64,000 nucleotides of DNA. It comes from Obelidium mucronatum (Eukaryota; Chytridiomycota; Chytridiomycetes; Chytridiales; Chytriomycetaceae). Shown piece after piece: positions 41,201 through 52,420 of the stretch. Under the pieces are notes generated by a model. The model worked only from the letters and a program-made list of their open reading frames with translations. It did no database searches and was not told where the DNA came from. The translations under genes and the position numbers were made by a program. The first letter of the stretch is position 1; every line of letters starts with the position of its first letter. The stretch is taken from NCBI GenBank assembly GCA_025765595.1, contig JAIVFH010000113.1, positions 38,578 to 102,577 of the forward strand, read 5' to 3'.

Positions 41201-41936
41201 TCCGATACTTCCAGAGGACCTTTCACGTTGATATTCGATAGAGTCATCCCCAAGTGTGGCAGAACGTCTTGGCCGAGGGTGATGATTTCCCTTGGGTTGT
41301 GGCCGATGATGACTTTAACTCGCCGTTGTTTTCCTATTATTTTGTTAGGATTGTATTCGGTTTTGTGTTGTTCTTACCGTCGTAGTGGTTGAAGGTGATG
41401 GGTTCTGATATTTTGACGGTTTCGGTTTTTGGATGGTTGTCGTATCCGGTGATTGAGATTTTGATTGTCTCCGCTACTTTGATTCCGTTATTCTCGGCGT
41501 ATGTAGAGTTGATGATTGTCACTTGTGCACCTGTGTCGCAAAGGGCCCACGAGTCTTGGCCTTCCACTTGCAGCCGTGTGCGGACGTGGCAACCAGGCTG
41601 TAGTCCGCCGTATGTTCTCTGTTGTCTTTCGACTGATGCTGCGATGTCGAGTGGGGACATTGTGGACATCACGCTTGGTTCGTTGTGTGTTGGGATGTGG
41701 GGAGTGGTTCGATCCAAGTCTTTGCTGAGTGGTTCGAACGTGTTCAGTTCGACGCGGGGTTTTTTTGGTGTGGTGTAGGTGTCGTCTTCGTAGTCGTCTG
41801 GGTTTGCGTGGTTGCCGTTGGTTCCCGTGCGTTCCAAGTCTTTGCTGAGTCTGGGGAAGGTTGCGAATGCGCTTTCGATGAGCCACAATATGGCAATGGA
41901 GGTGACCAGCAGTTGTCGGACGAATGGTTGTTTCAT
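38272..41936 (-). CDS. Retrotransposon pol: protease, RT, RNase H, integrase, chromodomain (frame breaks)
   Basis: Coding runs downward from ATG 41936. The aspartic protease site is ALCDTGAQVTI. Reverse transcriptase has the catalytic IYMDDLLI near 40540. RNase H includes the TDHKPL segment (near 39870) and integrase a HHCC-type CDECQ, the catalytic DVATKF, QSDNGREF and a glutamate in NGKAER. The last ~55 residues form a chromodomain (YLVKWKNYPEDQNSW). The frame changes near 41335, 40065 and 39450 by single bases. Given identical LTRs, these are either very recent lesions or sequencing indels. Gag and pol lie in different frames separated by about 150 bp. Confidence 0.93.
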
Positions 41937-42083
41937 TTGCTTGAATATCTGGTTTTTTTTTTTTTTTTTTTTTTATTATTATTATTAAGATTCGATTTGA
42001 AATAAATTGTTATAAATAAATTATTATAAATAAACGATAATAAATAGGATTAATAATTAAGTTTTAAATAAAGGAGGAAGTAT

Positions 42084-43508
42084 TTAAAAGAATAAGTTTT
42101 GGTCGCAGTAGCTGTAGTCGAACGCTGTCGTTCCTTCGAAGTGGCTGTTTTCGTCTTCGTCGACTCCTTGGTATCTCATGGTGATGCTGCTTTGTTGACT
42201 GCGCGCTCTCTTTTCCAAGAATTGTTTCTTCAGGTGGTTGTTTTCGGGTTTGTCCCAGCAGATGTCGTGTTTGTACGATTGTTTTCCCGCGGTTTTGCAG
42301 TCTGCACATTCGCCGTGTTTTGCTGGCGAGCGTGGTCCTGTGGTTGTCTTCGGTTGGTGAGGTGGTGGCGTTGCTGTTGATGTATCGGCTACAGTGGCGG
42401 CGTCGGCGGACTTTGGGTTCTGAAGCGGGAACTGTTTGCATTCGCTGCGGCGGTGGTTGATGTTTGTTCCGAATGGGTGTGGGGCATCGCAGAGTTCTGC
42501 TTTTGGGGTAGTGGTGTTGTTACGGTCGGTGTATTTGGGGAATTCGAAGCTTCTGAATCTATAGGTTTTCTGTTGCGATTGTTGTCTGATTGGTCCGAGT
42601 GTTCTATCCAGTATGACGGCTTGTTCTGTTATGAAGGAGAGGGTTGCCATTGGCATAGCTGCGTGTATGGCCAGGGCGATTTGAAGGTCCTGCTGAAGGG
42701 CTGCTATGTACATGCTGACGAGGGTCTGTTGAGTGTGGTGGGGGGCTGCGCCGGCGATGGTGGTGAAGTATGTGTTGAATTCGAGTACTGGGGTGGTTGG
42801 TGATTGTTTAATGGTGTTGAGTAAGTTGTCCACTGCTGCGTGTGGGGCACGGTTCGACGCGTGGGCGAGCAATGCTGGTAGCAGGAGTGTAATAAAGTTT
42901 TCTTTTGTTGCGGTTTCGAGTTGCGTAGTCAGTGCTGATTGTAGGTGTAGTGGGAGACCTGCTGCCAACCAGCGTCGATGGTCGGATTCCTTCAGTTCGA
43001 CGGTGTTGAACGTTCCTTTGTACTGTAGCAACCAGCGTACAACGTCTGCTGGGTCTCTGATTGAAAGTTTTGGTAGCGAGTTTGGCGGGTCTTTGGATTT
43101 GATGGGTTGTTTGTGTTGTTTGTCCGTTGCAGAGTCAGCTGCAGCGGAGGTTGTTTTCCAGTCGGGCGCTGTTTGCCCGGCTTTTAGGGCGGATTCTATC
43201 GCGTGGTTGAGGGCATCAGCGGCTATGGCTGTAGCATCAACCTTGGTAGATCTGTTTTTGAATTTCTTCGTTGCTGTTTCCTCGGCGGCTGTGTTCAAGG
43301 ACTCCACATATTCCAGTTGTGCTGTAGCCAGTTCTAATGCTAACTTTGTTTGTGTTGTGACAGCCGTTTTGAGTTTTACTCTCATGCCTCTGAGGGAGTT
43401 ACTCTCCTCTTCTGTTTGCTGTTCGGCCAAGTCGCGCTGGCGTTTGCGCTCTTTTGCTTGTTCTAGCTCGCGTGTGAGTCTCTCGATTTCGCAATTCGGT
43501 TCTGCCAT
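42084..43508 (-). CDS. Retrotransposon gag-like protein, 474 aa
   Basis: An intact frame from ATG 43508. It starts with a charged coiled coil (EIERLTRELEQAKERKRQRD), followed by a capsid-like helical region (about residues 150-320, including the RWLLQYKGTF and RTLGPI segments). The C-terminal part has cysteine/histidine groups (CADCKTAGKQSYKHDIC) that resemble an irregular zinc knuckle rather than the canonical CCHC. Position upstream of pol inside the element fixes the identity. It forms the particle shell and binds RNA in this class of element. Confidence 0.85.
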   Translation of the reverse strand: MAEPNCEIERLTRELEQAKERKRQRDLAEQQTEEESNSLRGMRVKLKTAVTTQTKLALELATAQLEYVESLNTAAEETATKKFKNRSTKVDATAIAADALNHAIESALKAGQTAPDWKTTSAAADSATDKQHKQPIKSKDPPNSLPKLSIRDPADVVRWLLQYKGTFNTVELKESDHRRWLAAGLPLHLQSALTTQLETATKENFITLLLPALLAHASNRAPHAAVDNLLNTIKQSPTTPVLEFNTYFTTIAGAAPHHTQQTLVSMYIAALQQDLQIALAIHAAMPMATLSFITEQAVILDRTLGPIRQQSQQKTYRFRSFEFPKYTDRNNTTTPKAELCDAPHPFGTNINHRRSECKQFPLQNPKSADAATVADTSTATPPPHQPKTTTGPRSPAKHGECADCKTAGKQSYKHDICWDKPENNHLKKQFLEKRARSQQSSITMRYQGVDEDENSHFEGTTAFDYSYCDQNLFF

Positions 43509-43541
43509 GGTGTTTTCTTTTTTTTTTTCTTTGGTTATTCT

Positions 43542-43573
<32 letters not shown>
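43542..43573. repeat. 32-base G homopolymer in the retrotransposon leader
   Basis: Thirty-two uninterrupted G on the plus strand (C on the element strand), followed by CC and seven more G. It lies just upstream of the gag start. Confidence 0.9.
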
Positions 43574-43575
<2 letters not shown>

Positions 43576-43710
43576 GGGGGGGCGGGGTTTCCCGTGTTTT
43601 GGTTTGCTTGTTGGGCGGGCGGCGGGATTTGCTCCGCAGTTGGTTTTCGCGTATGTTAGTGAATTCAGTGGGGTGAATGTTTAGTTGTCATTTTCGTTAT
43701 GTTTGAGTGT

Positions 43711-43892
43711 GGCTTTGTGTGTAGGGTGACGCCATTGACCTTGTTTGTTTGTCCTGTTGTACTCAGGAGTGGCTTTGTGTATAGGATGACGCCATCGACC
43801 TTGTTTGTTTGTCCTGTTGTACTCAGGAGTGGCTTTGTGTATAGGATGACGCCATCGACCTTGTTTGTTTGTCCTGTTGTACTCAGGAGTGG
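43711..43892. repeat. Three tandem 60-bp repeats in the retrotransposon leader
   Basis: A 60-bp unit beginning GGCTTTGTGTRTAGGRTGAC repeats three times between the 5' LTR and gag. Copies two and three are identical; the first differs at three positions. Confidence 0.92.
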
Positions 43893-43992
43893 TTGCTCTT
43901 GGAGTCGTTGTTGTTCGGTTCCGCTTCGTATGTTCCGATTCACGCGCATCTCTCTGGTTTAGATTGATGCGGGGACTACTCAAAGGGAAAAA

Positions 43993-44186
43993 TGTGGTAT
44001 CCCGATATAACCGGCGTTGGTGGCGCTGAGAAACCCTTTGGACGTCCAGTTTATTCGGTAATAACCAACGACGATAATAAAGTAACAATAATACCGTAAA
44101 TACAAATAATAATAATAATAATAAATAGCCTTAGTAATGGGTAATAAATATGGGTGTATTAGTAATGGTGGTATGGGAATACCACA
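43993..44186 (-). repeat. 5' LTR (194 bp)
   Basis: Identical by eye to 38055-38248, with TGTGGTAT/ATACCACA ends. In the element's orientation this is the promoter LTR. Confidence 0.96.
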
Positions 44187-44564
44187 GTCGCGGTCGATCA
44201 AAGTGTCGCTGTTGCCATCGACGACTTCGGGTCCGCAGATGGCGCAACTGAGCTGCGCGTACAGAGCCGGAAACAGCAGCGCCGCGCGCCACAAGTCGTC
44301 CAGCGGCCACGTCGGAGTGATGCCAATGTTGAGGATCAGAAACCGCAGCAGCTGCACGAGTCGCCCCGCTGTCGCGTCGCTGATGCAATTGTCGTCACTG
44401 GCGCTGGCTCTGCTGCGGCGCTGCACGTGCCAAGCGAGGACGCCAACGTCAATCTCAGAGAGCCGCTGCGCGATGCCGAGGATTGCGGCGTGCGGCGTCG
44501 GCCCGGCGATGGCTGCTGCCGTGAGGGTGAACCGGTCGTTCGAGTCGGGCGTCTGTCGAGGCAT
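44187..44564 (-). pseudogene. 5' half of the gene interrupted by the retrotransposon
   Basis: From ATG 44564 an open GC-rich frame of about 126 codons (MPRQTPDSNDRFTLTAAAIA ...) runs to the target duplication at 44187-44191, with peptides such as LDDLWRAALLFPALYAQLS. After removing the element and one duplication copy, the reading frame continues at 38054 with DVSVHVALGGSATL, then reaches the ubiquitin-like end at 37535. The N-terminal domain is not recognised. Confidence 0.72.
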
Positions 44565-44716
44565 GTCGCGTGTTTAAGAGAAATGATATGGTGTCGAGAA
44601 GGCCTTTTAACACTGACATGTTGTTCGACAAGTGGTCCGCTCATCATTTGTATTTTCACGAATAAAAAAATACTTTCTCATTTATTGGCACATATTAACA
44701 ATCGCCAACAGCCACT

Positions 44717-45064
44717 CTAAAGACCCAGCACGAGATGCAAATTGCCAGATTCCCACTTTTTCTTGTGAATCCCATATTCGTGGAGTTGCTTGCCAACTTC
44801 CAATTGCTTGCCAGAGCAGTTCAGATGTTGTTGGCTGGGAAGATAGCTTTCGATAAATCATTGTATGGATTTCTCGCTTACAACCAACAACTTTTTCATT
44901 CTCGTTCATATCGAATGAGAGCGCTTTACCAGTCATATTGCACTGCACACAAACACGGGCTTGGAAGCAAACGGCGCCATAGCGGCTGCTGCATCAATCC
45001 TCTTCCAGTTGATTGCTTCACCCGAAGACATGATTGTGACAAGAGGCAGCGCGTTGATCAATGA
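44717..45064 (-). pseudogene. Second ubiquitin-like gene, diverged and broken
   Basis: It parallels the gene at 37535-38054. GEAINWKRIDAAAAMAPF matches its QINWENIDAAAIAPF, then ALSFDMNENEKVVGCKREI corresponds to the ubiquitin-like strands. In another frame QQHLNCSGKQLEVGKQL and SGNLHLVLGL complete the fold and end at 44717. At least two frame changes are needed, and the diglycine end is absent. Probably a decaying paralogue. Confidence 0.55.
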
Positions 45065-45343
45065 ATGAGCGCAGTGCGGATTTAAGCGCAGGATTCCTCC
45101 AAACAGGTCTTTCATCGCTACCACCGACTGTGACACGTTTTTCATGCCCGCTCTTCATTTCAATTCCTGGGAGAAGGATCAAATCCTTTTTATATGCAGA
45201 TGGGCTAAGAAATTTCATGGTGGTCAAGTTTTCATGGTGGTCAACTCTTAAAAGTTGCGAGAATTCCACTAACGCCCCTTATGCCATTAGTCTCAGGCAG
45301 TTTATTTTACAGAAAAGATTTCAAAAGGTCTTCTTGAAAAAAA

Positions 45344-45416
45344 TGGAGATTGAGGGCATTGATCCCTCTGCCTCTCGGATGCAAACCGAGCGCTCTGCCA
45401 TTTGAGCTAAATCCCC
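45344..45416 (-). tRNA. tRNA-Ala (TGC)
   Basis: Reverse complement begins GGGGATTTAGCTCAAATGG, anticodon loop TTTGCAT, ending CTCCA. Nearly identical to the gene at 37297-37369. Confidence 0.93.
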
Positions 45417-45731
45417 ATGTCCTCACTTCGCACAAAAATCAAACTTGACGCACAATCAAATTCATTTTCAATCCAGCCGATTCGTGTTGTTATTATAAAT
45501 AAAATCCATCTGGTGACCGCAGGTGTTTGCCTCACAGCGATAAGGACCGTGATGATACGCATGCTTATATTCAAAGTTACACAAGACACGAGTCAATTCG
45601 TATTCTATTCTCACATCTTCAAACAACTAAAAGAATAATAGGTAACATCTCTTTTAGTTCTTCATTTATTTATTTAATTTATTGCTTCTTTATATTTTTT
45701 TATTTCTATATCAACAAGATATTAAGAGGCA

Positions 45732-48700
45732 ATGAGTTTCAAGCCAGTGCTCGCGCCAGACTTTCTCAGCAAGAAGCCGCCTCCAAACTATATTGCAGGA
45801 CTCGGACGAGGCGCGACTGGATTCACGACGCGGTCAGACATTGGACCTGCGCGAGAGCAGACTGCGGACCCAATGGCGGCAGCACAGGCCATGATGGAGC
45901 AGGCGCAGAAGGAGCAGAAGAGCAGCGGCGACGACGGTATTTAGATTCAGAAGAGAGTAGAGAGAGTAGAGTAGAGTGTAGAGTGTAGACTTAGAAGAAC
46001 TTGAACCAGACGACAGGCCGCTTCCAGGACCCCGACACTGAGACCGGGCTCTTCAACGCGCTGCCGTACGAAGCCGACGACGAGGAGGCCGACCGCATCT
46101 ACGAGCAGGTCGAGGCGGCGATGGACGAGCGCCGCCGCGCGCGTAGAGAGGCGCGCGAGAAGGCCGAGCTCGAGCGCTACCGCAAGGAGCGGCCAAAGAT
46201 CCAGCAGCAGTTTGCGGACCTGAAGCGCGGGCTCGCCGCCGTGTCCGCGGACGAGTGGGCCGCGCTGCCGGACGTCGGCGACCTGGTGCGCCGCTCGAAC
46301 CCGAAGAAGCCCGCCAGGGACAGGCACACGCCCGCCCCGGACCTGATCACCGTCGGCGCGCGCTTCGGCGGCGGCGGCGGCGGCGCGGCCTCGGGCTTCG
46401 CGTCGTCGATCGACCCGAAGCTGAACAACGGCCTGTCGACGCCGTTCGGCGGGAATACTCCTCTGGCATCGGCCAAGTCGGTCATTCCAGGGCGATCAGT
46501 CGGCGAATCCAGCCCTGACGGACTTGGTGCAGTTTGGTGAAGGCCGAAACAAGGTGCTTGGAATGAAGCTGGATCAAATGTCAGACTCAGTAGGTGAGTA
46601 AATCAGGCTTGTTTCATTCAAAAACGATTTTTGCTTGATCCATAGCTTCTTTTGGACAGTCCTGGTCAAAGTACTGTCGATCCAAAGGGGTACTTGACAG
46701 GCCTCAATTCCATCGTCACAAAAACAGACGCAGAAATCAGCGACATCAAAAAAGCACGTCAATTACTGCGTTCTGTGATTACCACCAACCCTAAACACGC
46801 GCCCGGTTGGATCGCGGCCGCACGTCTAGAAGAAGTAGCACAAAAGATTGTCACTGCTCGAGAACTTGCTTCCAAAGGATGCGAAGAATGCCCCACAAGT
46901 GAAGACGTGTGGCTCGAATCGGCCCGTTTAAACACTACCGAAAACGCGAAAATTATTCTCGCTACTGCTGTTCGTCATATCCCTACCTCCGTCAAGATTT
47001 GGCTACGCGCAATGAGCCTGGAAACGGATGTAAAAGCGCAGAAACGAGTTCTCCGCCGTGCCCTCGAGTTTATCCCGAATTCAGTCAAAATCTGGAAAGC
47101 AGCCGTGAGTCTAGAAGAAGATCCAGAAGATGCGAAAATTCTCTTGTCCCGTGCAGTTGAATGCGTACCGCTCTCTACGGAACTATGGCTCGCTCTTGCG
47201 CGTCTTGAGACTTATGAGAATGCAAAGAAGGTGTTGAATAAGGCTCGTGCTGCTATCCCCACGGCACATGAGATTTGGATCACTGCTGCAAAGCTGGAAG
47301 AACAACAAGGGAACACGAATCGCGTTGATATTCTCATTAAAAACGCGGTTTCTGCACTTGCTGCCAAAGGATCTACTCTTGATCGCGATTCTTGGATCAA
47401 GGAAGCTGAAGCTTGTGAAAAGGAAGAGTTTATTGCTACTGCGCAAGGTTTCGTTGTTGTTTTCCATTGTCTTCTTTCCATTCACTTTCTAAATTCCATC
47501 CAAAAAAAACATACAACAGCAATCATTAAAGCAACGATCGCCATCGACATTGACCCTGAAGACCGCGAATCCACATGGCTCGAAGACGCCGAAAGCAGCA
47601 TCTCCCACAACGCCATTGCCACAGCCCGCGCCATCTACGCCTACGCACTGCAAGAATTCCCACAAGAAGACTCAATCTGGCGGAAAGCCGCGTTCCTCGA
47701 AAAATCGCATGGAACCAAAGAATCATTACAAGAAATCCTGCAACGCTCTGTAAAGTATTGTCCACAAGCTGAAGTCCTTTGGCTGATGGGTGCGAAAGAA
47801 AAGTGGCTTGGTGGGGACATTGCAGGTGCAAAAGGGATTCTTGAGAGCGCGTTTGAAGCCAACCCGAATTCAGAGCAGATTTGGCTGGCGGCTATTAAAC
47901 TGGAAGTTGAGACTGGGGAGTATGGCCGCGCGCAAGTCTTGCTAATGAACTGCGCGGACGAAAGCAGACACGGACCGTGTTTGGATGAAGTCGGTGTTAC
48001 TCGAGCGGCAGCTGGGGAACCTGGATAGAGCGTTGGAGCTTTTAAAGGAAGCATTAGCCAAATTCCCAGGGTTTGGGAAGCTTTGGATGATCAAGGCGCA
48101 GATTGAAGAATCCATGCAGAATATCGCGGGTGCTCGCGAAACACTAGCCAAGGCTGTCAAGGCTGTACCCAAAACATCCACCGCAGCAATCACGTTATGG
48201 ATCATGGCGTCTCGACTTGAAGAAAAAGCCGGGTTCCTCACCAAATCGCGCGCCCTCTTGGAAAAAGCGCGGCTCCTAAACCCGAAAGAACCAGACCTCT
48301 GGTGTGAAGCGATCCGCGTGGAATCCCGCGCTGGAAACCAATCCATCGCGCAAGGCCTCATTTCCAAATCGTTGCAAGAATGCCCTGCGTCGGGTCTCCT
48401 CTGGTCAGAAGCCATTCTGACGGAATCGCGACCGCAGAGGAAAGCGAGGTCAAAAGACGCGCTCATGAAGTGTGAGAATGATCCACATGTTCTTGTGACT
48501 GTGGCGCGGCTGTTTTGGGCTGAAAGGAAACCGGAAAAGGCGAGGAATTGGTTTGCGAGGGCGTGTAAAGTGAATCCGGATTTGGGGGATTCTTGGGCGT
48601 GGTGGTTAAAGTTTGAGAGTGTTCAAGAAGGTGGTGGTGGTGCGGGTACAGGTACGACGAATGCGGGGGTTGAGAAGGCGATGCAGGATATTGTGAAAAA

Positions 48701-48827
48701 GTGTGTTGCTGCGGAACCGCGTCATGGCGAGAAATGGCAAGCGTGTGCCAAAGATTTGAAGAATACAGGGAAGTCTGTGGAGGAGATTTTGAAGTTGGTT
48801 GCTTCTACTTTGCCTGTTACTGTGTGA
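45732..48827 (+). CDS. PRP6: U4/U6-U5 tri-snRNP splicing factor Prp6/PRPF6
   Basis: A bridging component of the spliceosomal tri-snRNP. The PRP1 N-terminal signature is clear: [19 protein letters not shown] near residues 25-43. Then come [19 protein letters not shown] and [14 protein letters not shown], and from [13 protein letters not shown] onward a run of HAT helical repeats (W-x-x-A-A type, such as [31 protein letters not shown]) to the C-terminus. Introns lie near 45941-46000, 46593-46640 and 47453-47519. Single-base frame breaks occur near 45995, 46480 and 47951 in conserved parts. The first ~450 bp of exon 2 are GC-rich compared with the rest. Confidence 0.95.
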
Positions 48828-49094
48828 ATTTTTGTTAAGTTATAAAATACAAGTAAACTGAAGCTGGATTTCTTGTTTCTGTGGGTTCTTTCCGTAGTGG
48901 TTGTGACTTTCAAGTATTTCGTATTTCGTAATGAATATGCAACTGAAAAAGATGAAATTGCGGTATTATATGGTGCTTTTGGAAGAAATTTTGGCGACAG
49001 TCTTGTTATTGTTGTTTAAAGATTCAATCTTTTATGTTTTCAAGGGTCTTCTACAGGATCACAATATAAAAAAAAACAACCAAAAAAAAAGGTA

Positions 49095-50480
49095 TCACGA
49101 GGGTCTCTCGTTGGTGATACTTGGATCTGAATTTGAAATTGGTGCCGTTTCTTCTTCCATCTTGGCTGAGGCCATCGCATACCGAGCCTTCTCACTTTGT
49201 TCCAGCTTTCCCCAAACATCACGCAATGCAACACGCAGGGTAGCGCACTCGAGTCAACTCGATGCGGTGTTCCTGCTGAAGTGCGATTTTCTTGGCTGCC
49301 AACTCCCGCAGCACGTCATCTTGTTTGGCGACTTGAATTTGTAGAGTTTCTACCTCGTCTTCCAACTCCTCTTCCCTTGCGTTGTCGATGGTTGCCTGAT
49401 CCGTGGCAGCTTGAAGACTTGACGATAGTCTTCTAACGCTCTGCTGCAACAGATTCATTTTGGCTTCCATAGCCTGCAGTTTCTTTTCAGCATCATGCTG
49501 TGCCACCTGTGCTGCTTGGCTCGCGGACTCAGCAAGAGTCAGCTTTTCTACAAGATTCTGGTGCTTTTGGTGGTGCTGTTGTTCCTGTTGTTTAGCTGTT
49601 GTTGTAGCTGTTGTTCTAGTTGGTGCAGTTGTAGATTTTGTTGTACTTGTTGCTGTTTTTGTTGCTCCTGTTGTTGTTGGAGTTTTTGTTGTAATTGGTG
49701 AATTTGTTGATTTTGTTGTAGTAGAAGTTGTTGTTGTTCCCGTTGTTGTTCCTGCTGTTGTTCCTGCTGTTGTTCCTGCTGCTGCTGTTCCCGATGCTGT
49801 TGTTCCTGCTGCTGCTGTTCCCGATGCTGTTGTTCCCGCTGCAATTGTTGTTCTTGCTCTTGTTGTTCCCATTCTTGTTGTTCCTGTTGTTGTTCTTCCT
49901 GTTGCTGTTGCTGCTTCTGCTGCTGTTGTTTCTTTTGTTGTAGTTCCTGCTGTTGTTCCTTTTGTTGTAGTTCCTGCTGTTGTTCCTTTTGTTGTAGTTG
50001 CTGTATTGTTGCTGCTGCAAAACAAATCAAGGGGGGGAAAGGTTACAAAGAAAAATAAATAGATTCCGTTTTTTTGAAAAAAATACTTTTTCCATGATGT
50101 CACATAATCGCTCGCTGTCACTGTGGATCATGGATTGTATAAGCGGAATGGAATTGATAACAAAATTATGGGAAGGGTCATTGTTTGGAGAAGGCTCAGA
50201 GAGGATAGCAACAATGTTATTTGTTTTTCCATGAGGGGAGAACGCTGGTATCTGACTTTTCTTGATCCACAGTAAAATGTCTATATAAAAAACAGCAAAG
50301 AGGCGGTAGGTGCCTGTTTAGAACGCGCCAAAAGGTTCCGCCCCTCCGGAGAAAACAAGAGTAAATAACTAACTGTTGAGCTTCATTGTTTGGGCGTCTT
50401 TTCAGTGGAGCAGAAGCAGGTTTCTTGACGTGTTTTTCTTTTAAGAGACGAGATTCCCAAAAACACGACCTTTTGGACAA
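49095..50480 (-). CDS. Gln-rich coiled-coil protein, unknown
   Basis: The central exon (about 50030-49550) reads as a long Gln-rich helix (IQQLQQKEQQQELQQ). It continues in a shifted frame as a regular coiled coil (LVEKLTLAESASQAAQVAQH, then EEELEDEVETLQIQVAKQDD) and, after another shift near 49255, ends VWGKLEQSEKARYAMASAKM ... at 49095. An upstream exon (50270-50095) gives SERLCDIMEK before a donor at a GTATTT. A possible first exon starts at ATG 50480 (MSKRSCFWESRLLKEKHVKK), but its phase does not fit cleanly. No enzymatic domain; scaffold or regulatory role would be a guess. Confidence 0.5.
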
Positions 50481-52420
50481 TTCAAAACTGGAGATCCTTC
50501 ATTCGAAATGACCCGAGCAAGGTTGCGATAAGATGCGACTGATAGCTTGATGTCGTTGGAACATCCATCAATGCGCCCCACTCCACCCACCTTCGCGAAT
50601 CCAATGCCAAAGCAAACTCAGGCTATCTCAATACAGTCGATATTTTGTGAAACGCGTCGCATTCAGATTCTTGTTGTGAGACTAGACAGTCGGTGTGTGA
50701 AGAGTCATCCACCGACTTTCAACTGAGGCTCGAATACACCGAATGAATAACAGAAACTTGAACAGTTAAATCAAGCAATATAATTCATCAGACTCAATTC
50801 TCGTTTATAAGAGGTAATATGTCCCAGGTTGTTAATTTAACCAACAAGTTGCTTCCTCATTGTGAATGGCAGCCAACCTCGACTTTCAACACACGCTTAA
50901 AAAAACGGATCCAAACACTCGGAATTATATCTCGTATTTGTTTCCAAGCGAGGCCCAAGCGGTTTTTTGATGTCGAGGGGGTGGTGGGACATGGAAAAAA
51001 CTTCGGTTCTTCAAATCCAAGAGGACTTTATCCAGACTTTTCCGAGAGTACAATCACACGACGCAAATTACAAAAGAGCATTCTGGCATGCTGGCAGCCC
51101 AACTATTCGATACATAGTTAGTGGGCTTTCGGACTGGATTGGTTTGATTGACCCGGCAAAACCTGCACACAATCATATGAATTTAGCTCATTAATTCAAT
51201 TTCGCGAAATATTTTATACGAACATGAAGGATCGCCTTTGGCATGGTGGCGGCGCGATATATATTTTTGGCAATTTTTCGGTTTTCTTTCCATACCTCAC
51301 TGTATGTCCTCTCACTGTCTCACTATTAAGCAGAACCCCTATTCCTCCATTTCTAACATTGTAAACGTGAAATGTTTTCTTTTTGCGGTATCGGTCATGT
51401 CATAAAGTTTCCTTTTGATTCAAAGTGGATAATTTACGCTAGTAGTTGAATGCCCCGTCTACCTCATCTTCCTTATTTTATTTCTTTCGCTTTGGTTTTC
51501 TCTCTTGTGGGTGGGATGCCGGAGGCCAAGGGAGGCTGGTCCGGACCAACCAAGCCCCCGCAAGCGGAGAAAAAAACCCAACAGACAATCTCTCTATTGA
51601 TACCCGACCACCATAGTCTAAGCATCGGCGATACTGAATTTCACTCACTCTGTCGATATCATCTCTTGAATCAAAAAGCGGTCACAGTTTTGTCGGAGTC
51701 TCCAACACTATTACTATTACTCAAATTACTATTATTACCACCGTTTACCATTTACGGCCCCGATCTGCAGCATACTAATCCTATATTGATCCCCTTACTT
51801 GAAGAGTCTGGTCCAGGAAAAGCAGGAACAGTGGCAAGTTGCAATCACCAATCGACGACCAGCATGTTAGACACATCGACAACAGGGAGCATCTCAATTG
51901 AACATATTTCTCAATCACAGCTCCATAAGTGGTGTCTCATGATACATAGTCGCCTCGTTATTGATTCGGATTTTGTGTCATATAAACTAGATGTTAAACA
52001 AGGTGGGTGATTACAAAAACCAACAGATAACTCACCTAGAAATTAAATTAGAATTCGCCTTACATGAGATGGCTCATTCGCGCTGAGGAATTGAATTCAA
52101 ACATTGGAACTTGCCATAGTTTGGACATTTGCCACCTTGCAGAGAAATATCGTTTTCGCAAAGTTTGGCGAAGCGGAGATTATTTCACCGTTGAACCAGT
52201 AGCGTCGGAAGCGCGAAAATTTACAGGCTTAAGCTGGATAGCGAACGTGCAAATAGTCCATCGACATCCGAGAGTTTTCTGGTTTTGTATTAAACGCTTG
52301 TTTGGGATTCAGCTGATTCCAGTTTGACCTTTTAAGGATGCAAAACGTGAAATTAAACAGTATCGAAATTAAAATACATGTTGAGGTATGGATAATTAAA
52401 TCATGCCTTTTTTTTAAACT
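50481..52420. other. Unassigned interval with a possible secreted ORF
   Basis: A plus-strand frame from ATG 51450 (186 codons) begins with a hydrophobic leader (PYFISFALVFSLVGG) but continues with low-complexity leucine runs and no known motif; it may be spurious. Frames around 50819-51190 include EGVVGHGK, split over two frames, resembling nothing firm. Nothing else is supportable. Confidence 0.25.

Larger units (their letters stand above)
38055..44186 (-). mobile_element. Ty3/gypsy chromovirus-type LTR retrotransposon, 6132 bp
   Basis: Two identical 194-bp LTRs (by eye), a 5-bp target duplication, gag, then pol in the order protease, reverse transcriptase, RNase H, integrase, chromodomain, all on the minus strand. 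This domain order with a C-terminal chromodomain defines chromoviruses, which target chromatin marks. Identical LTRs imply a very recent insertion; pol nevertheless has three frame breaks. I find no clear tRNA-complementary primer site just inside the 5' LTR, so self-priming as in Tf1-like elements is possible (inference). Confidence 0.96.

Noticed and set aside
49460..50062. Plus-strand Val/Pro/Leu-rich open frames
   Set aside because: They are antisense shadows of the CAG/CAA-rich Gln coding repeat on the minus strand; all frames stay open because of the repeat.
51450..52010. A confident secreted-protein gene of 186 aa
   Set aside because: Only a hydrophobic leader supports it; the remainder is low-complexity with no conserved motif, so it is noted within the gap entry only.
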